Assembly (NCBI GenBank): GCA_021788645.1
Contig: JAJYKK010000015.1
Coordinates: 1 to 52,035 of the forward strand
DNA length: 52,035 bases
DNA from: Pseudomonadota bacterium
Lineage (GTDB): Bacteria; Pseudomonadota; Gammaproteobacteria; Burkholderiales; JAKAFK01
Reading direction: 5' to 3'
Under the pieces are notes generated by a model, which worked only from the letters and a program-made list of their open reading frames with translations, made no database searches and was not told the DNA's origin. Position numbers and translations under genes: made by a program. This document shows, piece after piece, positions 26,605-35,384 of this stretch; position 1 is the first letter of the stretch, and each line of letters begins with the position of its first letter.

Positions 26605-26633
26605 GCCGTGGTATGGCAATTGCAAACGTGGCG

Positions 26634-26662
26634 ACTATACCCGAGCAGGACCGGCGTGGCAA
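26634..26662 (-). promoter_or_regulatory. Sigma-70-type promoter of the gcv operon
   Basis: TTGCCA and TATAGT on the minus strand, separated by exactly 17 bases. The predicted start near 26627 is about 23 bases ahead of the first glycine aptamer, as expected for a riboswitch leader. Confidence 0.7.
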
Positions 26663-26711
26663 GGCGGCGGCAACGCGCACTGCGCCCCCGTCGGCCCGCT
26701 CGCCGCCGCAG

Positions 26712-28553
26712 TCAGTCAATGAGATGATGAACAGGCAATTTCCCGATGTCCCATGCGCTCGTTTGCGCATCGTATTGCGAGCAGGTGAACACATGCCAGT
26801 GCGGATCGACCAGCTTCGGGTAATCCGCGCGGTAGTAGTAGCCGGGCCACCGCGTCTCCTGCCTGTAGCGCGTGTGCCGGATCACCGCCTCGGCAGTCAA
26901 GACCCGGTGACTGAGCTCCCATGCCCTTTGCAGCTGGTGGAGATCCTCCGCCCCGATCCGTTCGAGATCCTCCTTGAGCAGGGTCAGCAGCTCGAGCCCG
27001 CGACTGAGCATAGGCTCGCTCGTGACATAGAACGTGCCGATTCCGCCCGCATACTCGTCCATGATCTTCTCCAGCCTTTGCAGGCCTTGAAGGGGAGAGA
27101 TGTAGCCGGGCGCCACACTTCCGGCGACGATCGCGTTCCTGCCCACGGCGAAGTGGGCCAGCGGCTGGTAGACCAGCGCCTTGAGTCTGCGGACCTGGGC
27201 CTCGTCCGGCCGCGGCGTCCGCGCGCCCGATTCCAGGACGTAGCGGACGGCCGATTTCCCTGCGATCCGCCCTTCGGTGAAGGAGCCGGAGGAAAACTTG
27301 TGCGCCGAGCCCCCGATCGTATCGCCTGCGCCGAAGAGCCCCTCCACCGTGGTCATCCGGTTGTAGCCCCACTGATAGTCTGCGGGCGCGCAGTCTTCCG
27401 GGCCGCTCGCCCAGGCCCCGGAGCAGGTGGCGTGAGAACCCATGACGTAGGGTTCGGAGGTCATGAGTTCCGAGGCCCGCTCCTTCGGATCTATGTTCTG
27501 CGAGGCCCACAAGACGGCCTGCCCGACCGTCATGTCGAGAAAATCCTCCCAGCCGATGTCTTCCTTCTGCCGCGTGTCGAGCACTTCCTTCGTTTGCATA
27601 TAGATGGGTCCCGCGCCGGCCTTGAGTTCCTGGAGCATGGCGTGGTTGCGCAGACAGGTGGGCAGAGGCGAGCTCTCCGCGTAGCGTCCGACGAGCGCCT
27701 TGATCTCCTCGCGCCGGGCGGCCTCGTAGTCGCCGTGCGCGGCATTGGTGGTGCGGGCCTTGAGCAGCAGGGACCAGGCGCCGACCGGGCCGTAGCCGTC
27801 CTTGAAGCGCGCGAGAACGATCCGGTTCTCCATCTGGATCATCTTGGCGCCCGCCTGCAGCACCAGGCCATATGCGGATGCGCTGCTCCAAGGGGCATAC
27901 CAGGTCCTTCCCACCCCTTCGCCGATCGACCGCGGCCGGAACAGGTGCGAGGCGCCTCCGGCGCACACGATGACCGCCTTGGCCCTGAAAACATAGAAGC
28001 GGCCGTCCCGAACGCCGAAGCCCACGGCGCCGGCAACCCGGTTCCTGCGCGTCCCGTCGGTCAGCAGATGGGTGACCATGATCCGATTGAACACGGTGGC
28101 CGATTTGCGCGCCGCCTCGGCGATGATCGGCTTGTAGCTCTCGCCATGGATCATCACCTGCCACCGGCCCTCCCTCAGATAGCGGCCGGTCTCCGGATCC
28201 TTCATGATCGGCAAGCCCCACTCTTCGAACTTGTGCACGGTGGAATCCACGTGGCGGGCGATATCGAAGATGAGGTCCTCCCTGACCAGACCCATGAGGT
28301 CGCTTCTGGCATAGCGCACGAAGTCGGCCGGCTGGTTCTCGCCCCAGCGCATGCCCATGTAGCAATTGATCGCCGACAATCCGTGCGCGACGGCGCCGCT
28401 CCTTTCGATATTGGCTTTCTCGACCAGCACGATTTTGAGGTCGCGGCCCCAGTACCTGGACTCGTAGGCGGCGCCGCAGCCGCCAAACCCGCCACCCACG
28501 ATAAGGATGTCCGAATCGATGTATCGTGTTTGCTTCGATGACCAGGCGCCCAT
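26712..28553 (-). CDS. aprA: Adenylylsulfate reductase alpha subunit (reverse, sulfur-oxidiser type)
   Basis: 613 residues. FAD-binding GGGFGGCGAAYESRYWG near residue 20, then the substrate-site stretches ERSGAVAHGLSAINCYMG and HGESYKPIIAE, and the C-terminal EPYVMGSHATCSGAW and GAGDTIGGSAHKFSSGSFTEGR. AprA with AprB interconverts sulfite plus AMP and adenosine 5'-phosphosulfate. In sulfur oxidisers it runs towards APS, feeding ATP production by ATP sulfurylase. The start at 28553 lies four bases after the aprB stop. The genes are in the order aprM-aprB-aprA. Sat (ATP sulfurylase) is not in the window. Confidence 0.95.
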   Translation of the reverse strand: MGAWSSKQTRYIDSDILIVGGGFGGCGAAYESRYWGRDLKIVLVEKANIERSGAVAHGLSAINCYMGMRWGENQPADFVRYARSDLMGLVREDLIFDIARHVDSTVHKFEEWGLPIMKDPETGRYLREGRWQVMIHGESYKPIIAEAARKSATVFNRIMVTHLLTDGTRRNRVAGAVGFGVRDGRFYVFRAKAVIVCAGGASHLFRPRSIGEGVGRTWYAPWSSASAYGLVLQAGAKMIQMENRIVLARFKDGYGPVGAWSLLLKARTTNAAHGDYEAARREEIKALVGRYAESSPLPTCLRNHAMLQELKAGAGPIYMQTKEVLDTRQKEDIGWEDFLDMTVGQAVLWASQNIDPKERASELMTSEPYVMGSHATCSGAWASGPEDCAPADYQWGYNRMTTVEGLFGAGDTIGGSAHKFSSGSFTEGRIAGKSAVRYVLESGARTPRPDEAQVRRLKALVYQPLAHFAVGRNAIVAGSVAPGYISPLQGLQRLEKIMDEYAGGIGTFYVTSEPMLSRGLELLTLLKEDLERIGAEDLHQLQRAWELSHRVLTAEAVIRHTRYRQETRWPGYYYRADYPKLVDPHWHVFTCSQYDAQTSAWDIGKLPVHHLID

Positions 28554-28557
28554 GGGA

Positions 28558-29013
28558 TCACGCCCTTCGCGTCGTGTGGGAAGACAGCTGCGGCAGCCCT
28601 TCAACCCCGAGAGCCTCCGGCTCGTGCGCGAGCCACTGGGACTGCAAGGCGTCCCGAGGCGGTGCCGCATATCCGGAAGGCGGCCGGATGGAACCCCAAG
28701 GCGTCGTCCGGATCGGAAACGTGAACTGCTTGACCCGTCCGTCGCGGTACCGGATCTTCCAGGAGATGACGCCTTTGCGCTCTTCCCGGCGCACCCGCAC
28801 GCTGTGGCCGAGGGGGGCGAAGTCGGCGTACCCGCGCACGTCGATCGCATGCTGCGGGCATGCCTTCACGCAGGAATAGCATTCCCAGCAGAAGTTCGGT
28901 TCCACATTGTACGACCTTCGGTAGCGCGGCTCGATGTGCATGATGTCCGAAGGGCAGATGTCCACGCACTCCCCGCATCCGTCGCACCTCGCCATGTAGG
29001 TGAAAGTTGGCAT
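28558..29013 (-). CDS. aprB: Adenylylsulfate reductase beta subunit (iron-sulfur)
   Basis: 151 residues. Two four-cysteine clusters: CDGCGECVDIC (C10, C13, C16, C20) and CWECYSCVKAC (C42, C45, C48, C52), binding two [4Fe-4S] centres. The remaining C-terminal tail wraps around AprA in known structures. Starts with MPTFTYMARCDGCGE after GGAGG, a site lying within the end of aprM, five bases after its stop. Confidence 0.95.
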   Translation of the reverse strand: MPTFTYMARCDGCGECVDICPSDIMHIEPRYRRSYNVEPNFCWECYSCVKACPQHAIDVRGYADFAPLGHSVRVRREERKGVISWKIRYRDGRVKQFTFPIRTTPWGSIRPPSGYAAPPRDALQSQWLAHEPEALGVEGLPQLSSHTTRRA

Positions 29014-29018
29014 CGCGG

Positions 29019-29774
29019 CTACCTCCCGCCGCCGCGTCCAGGCGCGGGGGGCGGCAGGTCGGACGCCCCGTTCGCCTCGTCTTGCTTCGTCCCAAACGCC
29101 AGCACGGGCTTGTAGAACATGTGGGGAAACTTGGACCAGGCGACCGTGAGGAAAAGCAGCGCCGTCAGGCCTTCGTAGGCACCCGCAAGCACCTTGATCG
29201 CGACCCCGTTCCCATCCCATTCACCCCACTCGAGCAGGACGCCGAAGGTGACGCTCGCAAGCAGCGAGGCGAGGAACAGATCGGCGCGCCGCAAGCGCCA
29301 CACCGACTGGCCGTCGTGCGTCACGTTGACCCGCAGGAAGAAGAAGAACCAATAGCCGCCGACCAGCGTCATGAAGGCGCCGATGTTCCAGCCCAGGGGC
29401 AAGAACAGGGGCGGATGACGTTCGGCAGGGTAGCCGAACACCAAGGCGATCGTGGTCGCCACATAGAGAACGAAGCCGTAGAACATCAGGGCGTGGGCGA
29501 TCCGCTTGGCGCGGTTGCAGAATTCGCCAAAGGCGGCGAGATCGAAGAGAAGCGTGCGCGCCGCAAGCCGAATAGCCTCACCGGCGCCCAGCGCGCGCCT
29601 TGCGGCGGCGCGCGCTCGCCGCCGCTCCTGCAGGAAGAAGGTCGCCTTCTTCCCGTGGGCGAGGTCATACGAGGTGCCCACGACCACGGCAAGCGCCATC
29701 ACGATGAGGTAGCCTTGCAGGATGTCCGGAGACACGAAGGACACCAATGGCGCAAAGGGATTGGCAGTCAGCAT
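29019..29774 (-). CDS. aprM: AprM, membrane anchor of adenylylsulfate reductase
   Basis: 251 residues with about five membrane helices (for example YLIVMALAVVVGTSYDLAHG, ALMFYGFVLYVATTIALVFG, NIGAFMTLVGGYWFFFFLRV). Internal histidines could hold haem or face the quinone site. Apr lineages of many beta- and gammaproteobacterial sulfur oxidisers carry this gene upstream of aprBA in place of the QmoABC complex. Its job is to pass electrons from AprBA to the quinone pool. The start follows AGGAGGT. Assignment rests on gene order plus topology. Confidence 0.87.
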   Translation of the reverse strand: MLTANPFAPLVSFVSPDILQGYLIVMALAVVVGTSYDLAHGKKATFFLQERRRARAAARRALGAGEAIRLAARTLLFDLAAFGEFCNRAKRIAHALMFYGFVLYVATTIALVFGYPAERHPPLFLPLGWNIGAFMTLVGGYWFFFFLRVNVTHDGQSVWRLRRADLFLASLLASVTFGVLLEWGEWDGNGVAIKVLAGAYEGLTALLFLTVAWSKFPHMFYKPVLAFGTKQDEANGASDLPPPAPGRGGGR

Positions 29775-29881
29775 GCGACCTCCTGCCTGATTCGGCCGGG
29801 CTGTCTCGCTCCCGGCCGCGCGCGCCGACGTCCGCCATCCTCGCGCCGCTTGGGCAGCCTGAGAAGCCCCTTACCCTAAGC

Positions 29882-30811
29882 CTAGCATTTTGGCGGCCGT
29901 TCGCCCGAACCGACTCCGCCTGGATCCGTCTGACCCTGGCGCGCGAGCGCGATGAAGGCCCTGAGATAGTCAATCTCGCCATCCGCCTCGCGCGTGCCGA
30001 TAAAAATCTGCTTGGCCATGCCCTCCTCGCCGAGCCGGAGCGGGACGAGCGCCATGCGGTCGGCATGCTCGTCCGCAAGCCAAAGCGGCAGCGCCGCAAC
30101 CCCCCGACCGCTTGCGACCATCTGAACGATGATATCGGTGGTCTCGATGACCTTGTGCCGCTTGGGGACGATACCCGCCGGCGTGAGGAACCGGTTGTAG
30201 AGGTCGAGCCGGTGGGGGTCGACGGGATAGCTGATGAGGGTCTCGTCGGCGAGCTGCTCCGGGCGAACAAATGCGACCGAGGCGAGGGGATGGGTTCGGG
30301 CGACGATCAGGACCTGTTCGTAGTCGAACACCGGGGCAAAGTGCAGTCCCGGCTTCTGCAACGGGTCCGGCGTCACCAGCACATCGATGTCGTAGCCCAA
30401 CAAGGCGCCGATCCCGCCGAACTGGAAGCGTTGCTTGACGTCCACATCGACGTCCGGCCAACCGGCCAGATACGGCGCCACGACCTTGCGCAGCCACTGG
30501 TAGCAGGGATGGCATTCCATGCCGATGCGCAGCGTCCCCCGCCGGCCCTGCGCATATTGGCTCATGCGCGCCTCGGCATGCTCGAACTGCGGCAACAGGC
30601 GATTGGCCAGCGCCAGGAGATCGTGGCCGGCCTGGGTAAGGCGCAGGCCGCGTCCCTCGCGATCCCAGATCGGAGTGCCCAGCTGTCGCTCGATTTTCCT
30701 GACCGCGTGGCTGAGCGCCGACTGCGTCAGGTGCAACGCGTGTGCGGCTGCGGTCAGCGACCCTTGTCGATCCACTTCCCGGATGATCATCAGATGGACA
30801 CGTTCCAGCAT
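29882..30811 (-). CDS. metR: LysR-type regulator of methionine synthesis, MetR
   Basis: 309 residues. N-terminal winged helix-turn-helix (GSLTAAAHALHLTQSALSHAV), then an effector-binding domain with MetR hallmarks: GMECHPCYQWLRKVVAPY, DVLVTPDP and IISYP-like ETLISYPVDPHRLD, plus QMVASGRGVAALP. MetR activates metE in response to homocysteine. The gene is divergent from metE, with the shared 110-base spacer holding MetR-like boxes. Sits 107 bases upstream of aprM on the same strand, so some transcript link to apr is possible. Confidence 0.92.
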   Translation of the reverse strand: MLERVHLMIIREVDRQGSLTAAAHALHLTQSALSHAVRKIERQLGTPIWDREGRGLRLTQAGHDLLALANRLLPQFEHAEARMSQYAQGRRGTLRIGMECHPCYQWLRKVVAPYLAGWPDVDVDVKQRFQFGGIGALLGYDIDVLVTPDPLQKPGLHFAPVFDYEQVLIVARTHPLASVAFVRPEQLADETLISYPVDPHRLDLYNRFLTPAGIVPKRHKVIETTDIIVQMVASGRGVAALPLWLADEHADRMALVPLRLGEEGMAKQIFIGTREADGEIDYLRAFIALARQGQTDPGGVGSGERPPKC

Positions 30812-30823
30812 GGGGTACCTCTA

Positions 30824-30856
30824 TGAATCTTTCTCATTGATTGATGAAAACATTCC
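30824..30856. promoter_or_regulatory. Two MetR-like binding sites between metR and metE
   Basis: TGAATCTTTCT (30824-30834) and TGAAAACATTCC (30845-30856) resemble the MetR palindrome TGAA-N(2-4)-TTCA, 21 bases apart (two helical turns). They lie in the divergent spacer. The half-sites match closely but not perfectly. Confidence 0.55.
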
Positions 30857-30921
30857 ATTTTATTTCATGTGTCAGACGTTTTACCATCGCTGCTCGACAT
30901 CCTTGGGAGCGCCCCACCACC

Positions 30922-33213
30922 ATGATCACCACGCACAATCTCGGGTTCCCGCGCATCGGCGCGCGGCGCGAACTCAAATTCGCCCTGGAAGACTACTGGA
31001 ACGGGCAACTGCCGCGCGCCGAGCTGACCGCCCTGGGCGCCCGGTTGCGCGCACGGCATTGGGCCGGCCAGGCGGGCCTCGACTTCGTGCCGGTCGGCGA
31101 TTTCGCCTTCTATGATCAGGTGCTCGACATGAGCTTCACGCTCGGCAACCTGCCGGAGCGCGCGCAGGGATACGGCGGGGATGCCCTCGACAACGCCTTT
31201 CGCATCGCCCGGGGCCGTTCGGTTCGACCGGCCGAAGACCACGGCCCCTGCTGCGGCGAAGTCGCGGCGGGCGACATGACCAAATGGTTCAATACCAACT
31301 ACCACTATATCGTGCCGGAATTCACCGCGGGCACCCGGTTCACCCTCGACGCCACGCGTTTATTGGAACAGCTCGCCGAAGCCCGCGCGCTCGGCGTGAA
31401 TGCCAAGCCGGTGCTCATCGGCCCGGTCACGTACCTGTGGCTGGGCAAGGCGAAGGATCATTCCGACCGGCTTGCGCTGCTGCCGCGATTGTTGCCCGTC
31501 TATGCCGCTTTGCTTGAGCAGCTGGCGGGACAGGGCGTGGCGTGGGTGCAAGTGGACGAACCGATCCTGGCGACCGACCTTGATGAGAACTGGCGGCACG
31601 CGTTCAATCTCGCCTATCACGACCTCAAGGCCGTGCGCATCAGGCTGCTGTTGACCAGCTACTTCGGCCCGCTGCTGGACAATCTGTACCTGGCCGCCCA
31701 TCTTCCCGTCGCCGGCGTGCACGTCGATGCCGTGTACGGCCGCGAAGACCTCCAGCCCCTGCTCAACTTGCTGCCCGCGCACAAGGTCCTGTCGCTGGGC
31801 GTGATCGACGGCCGCAACATCTGGAAAAGCGATCTCGGCAGCATGCTCGATTGGCTGGAGCCGGTGGCCGCGCGGCTAGGCGACCGGCTCTGGCTCGCCC
31901 CGTCGTGCTCGCTGCTCCATGTGCCGGTCGACTTGGCCAGCGAAACGCAGCTCGACCCCGAGGTCCGCGCCTGGCTGGCCTTTGCGCTGCAGAAGCTGGA
32001 GGAACTCAAGCTGCTGGCAGCCGCGCTCAACGAGGGCCGCGGGTCGGTTGCCGACGCCCTCGCGGCGAATGCGGCCGCAAACCAGCGCCGGCGCACCGCG
32101 ACGCGCATCCACAAGCCTGCCGTCCAGGCGAAGGTCGCGCGCATCGATGCGAGCCTGGGCCGGCGCGCGAGTCCCTACGCCACGCGTGCGCGACGGCAAG
32201 CCGAGATCCTTCGGCTGCCGCGCTTCCCGACCACGACGATCGGATCCTTCCCACAGACCGCCGAGATTCGCCAGGCACGCCGTCAATACAAGAGCGGGGC
32301 GCTGGACGAGGCGGGCTACCAGGCCGTCATGCGGCGCGAGATTGCGCGCTGCATCCGGGTGCAGGAGGCGCTCGGGCTCGACGTCCTCGTGCATGGGGAG
32401 GCGGAACGCAATGATATGGTCGAGTATTTCGGCGAGCAGCTCGACGGCTACGCGTTCAGCCAATCCGGCTGGGTGCAGTCCTACGGCTCACGCTGCGTCA
32501 AGCCGCCGATCCTGTTCGGCGACATCAGTCGCCCGAAGGCCATGACCGTCGAGTGGACGGCGTACGCACAATCGCTGACCGCCAAGGCGATGAAGGGGAT
32601 GCTGACCGGCCCGGTCACCCTCCTGAATTGGTCGTTTGTACGCGACGACCAGCCGCGTTCGGTGTCGTGCCATCAGCTCGCGCTCGCGATCCGCGAGGAG
32701 GTACTCGATCTCGAACGCGCCGGGGCGCGCGTCATTCAGATCGACGAAGCGGCACTGCGCGAGGGGCTGCCGTTGCGCCGCTCGCGATGGGACGAGTACC
32801 TGCGGTGGGCCGTGGACGCCTTCCGCATCGCCGCCAATGGCGTGCGCGACGAAACGCAGATCCACACCCACATGTGCTATTCGGAATTCAACGACATCAT
32901 CGCGTCGATCGCCGACATGGACGCGGACGTGATCACCATCGAGACCTCGCGCTCCGACATGGCGTTGCTGGAGGCCTTCGACGCCTTCCGGTATCCCAAC
33001 GCAATCGGGCCAGGTGTCTACGACATCCATTCGCCCAACCTCCCCAGCGAGTCCCATATCGTCGATCTGATCGAGAAGGCGGCCCGGCGCATCCCGGCCG
33101 AGCGCCTGTGGGTGAACCCCGACTGTGGCCTCAAAACCCGCCGCTGGGACGAGGTGCTTGCCGCCCTGACGCGCATGGTTGCCGCAGCCCGAGTGTTGCG
33201 CGCCACCCTTTGA
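30922..33213 (+). CDS. metE: Cobalamin-independent methionine synthase
   Basis: 763 residues, normal for MetE. N-terminal [20 protein letters not shown] and the C-terminal barrel with zinc ligands in [11 protein letters not shown] (H and C), ETSRSDM and NPDCGLKTR. Catalyses transfer of the methyl group from 5-methyltetrahydrofolate triglutamate to homocysteine. The ATG at 30922 matches the family start; the longer frame upstream is not conserved. Regulated with metR by the shared spacer. No cobalamin riboswitch is visible. Confidence 0.95.
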   Translation: MITTHNLGFPRIGARRELKFALEDYWNGQLPRAELTALGARLRARHWAGQAGLDFVPVGDFAFYDQVLDMSFTLGNLPERAQGYGGDALDNAFRIARGRSVRPAEDHGPCCGEVAAGDMTKWFNTNYHYIVPEFTAGTRFTLDATRLLEQLAEARALGVNAKPVLIGPVTYLWLGKAKDHSDRLALLPRLLPVYAALLEQLAGQGVAWVQVDEPILATDLDENWRHAFNLAYHDLKAVRIRLLLTSYFGPLLDNLYLAAHLPVAGVHVDAVYGREDLQPLLNLLPAHKVLSLGVIDGRNIWKSDLGSMLDWLEPVAARLGDRLWLAPSCSLLHVPVDLASETQLDPEVRAWLAFALQKLEELKLLAAALNEGRGSVADALAANAAANQRRRTATRIHKPAVQAKVARIDASLGRRASPYATRARRQAEILRLPRFPTTTIGSFPQTAEIRQARRQYKSGALDEAGYQAVMRREIARCIRVQEALGLDVLVHGEAERNDMVEYFGEQLDGYAFSQSGWVQSYGSRCVKPPILFGDISRPKAMTVEWTAYAQSLTAKAMKGMLTGPVTLLNWSFVRDDQPRSVSCHQLALAIREEVLDLERAGARVIQIDEAALREGLPLRRSRWDEYLRWAVDAFRIAANGVRDETQIHTHMCYSEFNDIIASIADMDADVITIETSRSDMALLEAFDAFRYPNAIGPGVYDIHSPNLPSESHIVDLIEKAARRIPAERLWVNPDCGLKTRRWDEVLAALTRMVAAARVLRATL

Positions 33214-33333
33214 CCAGGTCTGTGCGGATCGGAAAGGCGCAGCGCGCGCCCCGCGGAAAAACGCCCGCGCCTAAGCGGCCGCCGGCCAGGCGGGGCCCGC
33301 CCGTTCCTGGGGGCGCCAGGCGCGCCCTGGGGC

Positions 33334-34098
33334 TCACGGCCCAAACCGGCCCCGGCACGCAGGATCGGGGGGCGGCCGCCGTGCCCAGAGCACGGGAAGG
33401 ACGCGCAGCGTGAACACGAGCAGCGATAGCCAGATCAGGACGCCGCCGGCCGCGGCCAGCCGGTGCGCCTGGAGGAGAAAGCCCCCCACATAGCCCGCCA
33501 GCCCGGCGTGCGCGAACCCCATCTGCAGCCAGGGCCACACGCCTTGGCGCATGGGATTGCCGGTGAAACGCGGCAGCATGTGGGCACCCAGCCCATAGAT
33601 CAGGAAGATCATGAAGCCGACCGTCATCAGGTGCAGCGCGACCGGCCTCGCAGGCCCGTGGGTGAGCAAGGTTCCGTTGAGCGCAAGGCCAAGCCCCGCC
33701 AGCATGAGATAGGCCATGGCGGCCAGCACGAAAAAGCGGTTGTCCGGAGAAAAATGCGGTGCCAAGGGGGCCGCTTGGCCTTGCGCCCGAGACCCGGCCT
33801 GCTCGGCCCATTCACGCGCGGTCGAGAGGTTTTGCACGCCGATCCCCTGGAGTGCGCCATCCACCAGCAGCGCCGGCACGCCCACGAGTCCCAGCCGACT
33901 CGCGAGCGCGCGGCCTTCGGGCTGCGCGACGTCGATGACCGCGAAGGCGAAGTGGCGTTCCTCCGCGACCTGCCGCCAGACGGCTTCGGCCTCGAGGCAA
34001 GCAGGGCATCCTTGTGAGACCAGCAAGGCCACTTTCACGGACGCGCCCCGCCTGCCGTCTTGGGCGCGCGGCACGCGTTGCGCTCGCGCGCCGCCCAT
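33334..34098 (-). CDS. Thioredoxin-fold domain fused to NnrS-like membrane helices
   Basis: 254 residues. The N-terminal part (about 21-95) is a thioredoxin/glutaredoxin fold with a CPAC active site (C31, C34). The C-terminal part (about 110-235) has four membrane helices, including HLMTVGFMIFLIYGLGAHML followed by PRFTGNP. The two histidines and the PRF-G pattern resemble NnrS and haem-copper oxidase subunit I fragments. Start taken at the ATG, 13 bases after the stop of the neighbour with GGGGTGG between; a GTG at 34038 is also possible. A redox thiol domain fused to a putative haem or metal membrane domain is unusual. Confidence 0.75.
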   Translation of the reverse strand: MGGARAQRVPRAQDGRRGASVKVALLVSQGCPACLEAEAVWRQVAEERHFAFAVIDVAQPEGRALASRLGLVGVPALLVDGALQGIGVQNLSTAREWAEQAGSRAQGQAAPLAPHFSPDNRFFVLAAMAYLMLAGLGLALNGTLLTHGPARPVALHLMTVGFMIFLIYGLGAHMLPRFTGNPMRQGVWPWLQMGFAHAGLAGYVGGFLLQAHRLAAAGGVLIWLSLLVFTLRVLPVLWARRPPPDPACRGRFGP

Positions 34099-34111
34099 TC
34101 GCCCACCCCGC

Positions 34112-34507
34112 TCATGCCTTCGGGCCCCGCGCCCTGACCGTCAGCACCATGTTGAGTCCGAACAGCACCATCGCGCCATAGCTCAAGGCACCGCCCACCA
34201 GCACCAGCACATGGTTCCAGGTGAGCCAGCCCGCCACCATGACGGGGAGCCCGATGTTCGCCAGGTAGAACTGCCCGTCGGCCATCCGTTCCGAATACAG
34301 GGGGAAGCCCGAGAAGCGGGGCAGCACGTGGAGGGCGATGCCATAGATCATCATGAGGAGGAACCCCAGGAGCATGATGTGGCCGTGCGCCCTGGGGACA
34401 TCGCCCGGAATCAGCGTCGGGTCGAGCAGCCAGGTGATCGCCAGGGCGCCCCCCAAGAGCCCATAGCCCAGGGCGAAGCTCAGAAACAGTCGGTTCCTCT
34501 TATGCAT
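34112..34507 (-). CDS. Small membrane protein, NnrS/oxidase subunit I-like, paralogous to its neighbour
   Basis: 131 residues with four membrane helices. AHGHIMLLGFLLMMIYGIAL followed by HVLPRFSGFP repeats the histidine and PRF-G pattern of the fused neighbour, so the two are partial paralogs. Such helices in NnrS proteins may bind haem or copper and are linked to nitric oxide tolerance. The start was set at 34507 because the longer frame begins inside the FNR-type palindrome. It heads a two-gene operon divergent from the Crp/Fnr regulator. Confidence 0.7.
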   Translation of the reverse strand: MHKRNRLFLSFALGYGLLGGALAITWLLDPTLIPGDVPRAHGHIMLLGFLLMMIYGIALHVLPRFSGFPLYSERMADGQFYLANIGLPVMVAGWLTWNHVLVLVGGALSYGAMVLFGLNMVLTVRARGPKA

Positions 34508-34569
34508 GGCTGGTGTACGTCTTGTGGCGCGGCATGGGACGATACTGCGCCTCGGTATGACACACGTCA

Positions 34570-34583
34570 TTGACCCAAGTCAA
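34570..34583. promoter_or_regulatory. Perfect FNR/Dnr-type operator TTGAC-N4-GTCAA
   Basis: TTGACCCAAGTCAA is a perfect palindrome with the TTGA(C/T)-N4-(A/G)TCAA layout of Crp/Fnr-family sites. Its centre (34576.5) lies 69 bases from the ATG of the left operon. A class II site at -41.5 would set a start near 34535 and a 28-base leader. On the right, a TATAAT (34594-34599) sits directly upstream of the regulator ATG, suggesting autoregulation. Confidence 0.7.
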
Positions 34584-34606
34584 AGCGGCGGCGATATAAT
34601 CGGCCC

Positions 34607-35287
34607 ATGCCCCTTGAGCGTCCAGACATCGAACGGTTCCGCCATACCTATCTTTTCACGGCCCTGACCGATGAGGAGATCGATACGGTGGCGATCCATG
34701 CCACCACCCGGGAGTGTCGTCCGGGCGAGATCCTCTTCACCCAGGGCGCACCCTGCCATCACTTCTTCCACGTGGAAGCCGGGGTCATCAAGCTTTACCG
34801 GCTCTCGCCCTCGGGGGAGGAGAAGGTCATGGAACTGGTCGGCCCGAATCACCTCTTTGCCGAGGCCGTCGTCTTCATGGGCGGGCGCTATCCCGTCCAC
34901 GCCGAAGCGGTCGAGACCGCGCGGCTCATCGCGTTTGACAGCAAAAATTTCATGGAGCTCCTGCGCGCCAACATGGATCTGTGCTTCCGCTTGATGTCGT
35001 CGATGAGCATGCGCATGCATGCCCTCATCAACGACATCGATCGCCTCACCCTCCATAGCGGCACGGAGCGGCTGATCCAGTATCTTTTGGACCAACTGCC
35101 GCACGACGCAAGCGCCCCCCCCAGCATACGGCTGGGCGTGCCCAAGCAGGTCATCGCATCCCGCCTCGGCATTCAGCCGGAGACCCTGTCGCGCATCCTG
35201 GGTCGGCTGCGCAACGAGGGCCTGCTGGAAATCCACGACGATACCGTGGTACTGAAGTCCATCGAGGCGTTGCGGCGGCACGGTTAG
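34607..35287 (+). CDS. Crp/Fnr-family transcriptional regulator (Dnr/NnrR-like)
   Basis: 226 residues. cNMP-type effector domain (about 20-130) with GEILFTQGAPCHHFFHVEAG and FAEAVVF, a long dimerisation helix, and a C-terminal helix-turn-helix VPKQVIASRLGIQPETLSRI. The N-terminus lacks the cysteine set of oxygen-sensing FNR, and the sequence around YRLSPSGEEKVMELVGP is like Dnr regulators that sense nitric oxide through haem. It is divergent from the NnrS-like genes and has a perfect operator in between. A TATAAT only eight bases from the ATG implies a leaderless or nearly leaderless transcript. Confidence 0.85.
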   Translation: MPLERPDIERFRHTYLFTALTDEEIDTVAIHATTRECRPGEILFTQGAPCHHFFHVEAGVIKLYRLSPSGEEKVMELVGPNHLFAEAVVFMGGRYPVHAEAVETARLIAFDSKNFMELLRANMDLCFRLMSSMSMRMHALINDIDRLTLHSGTERLIQYLLDQLPHDASAPPSIRLGVPKQVIASRLGIQPETLSRILGRLRNEGLLEIHDDTVVLKSIEALRRHG

Positions 35288-35384
35288 CCGCGGCAGGCCG
35301 CCGGACACAGGAGCGACCGCCCGGACGGCATCACGCGCCGGGCGCACCCCATTGGAACACGCCGTGGAGGCCGACATCGACCCA

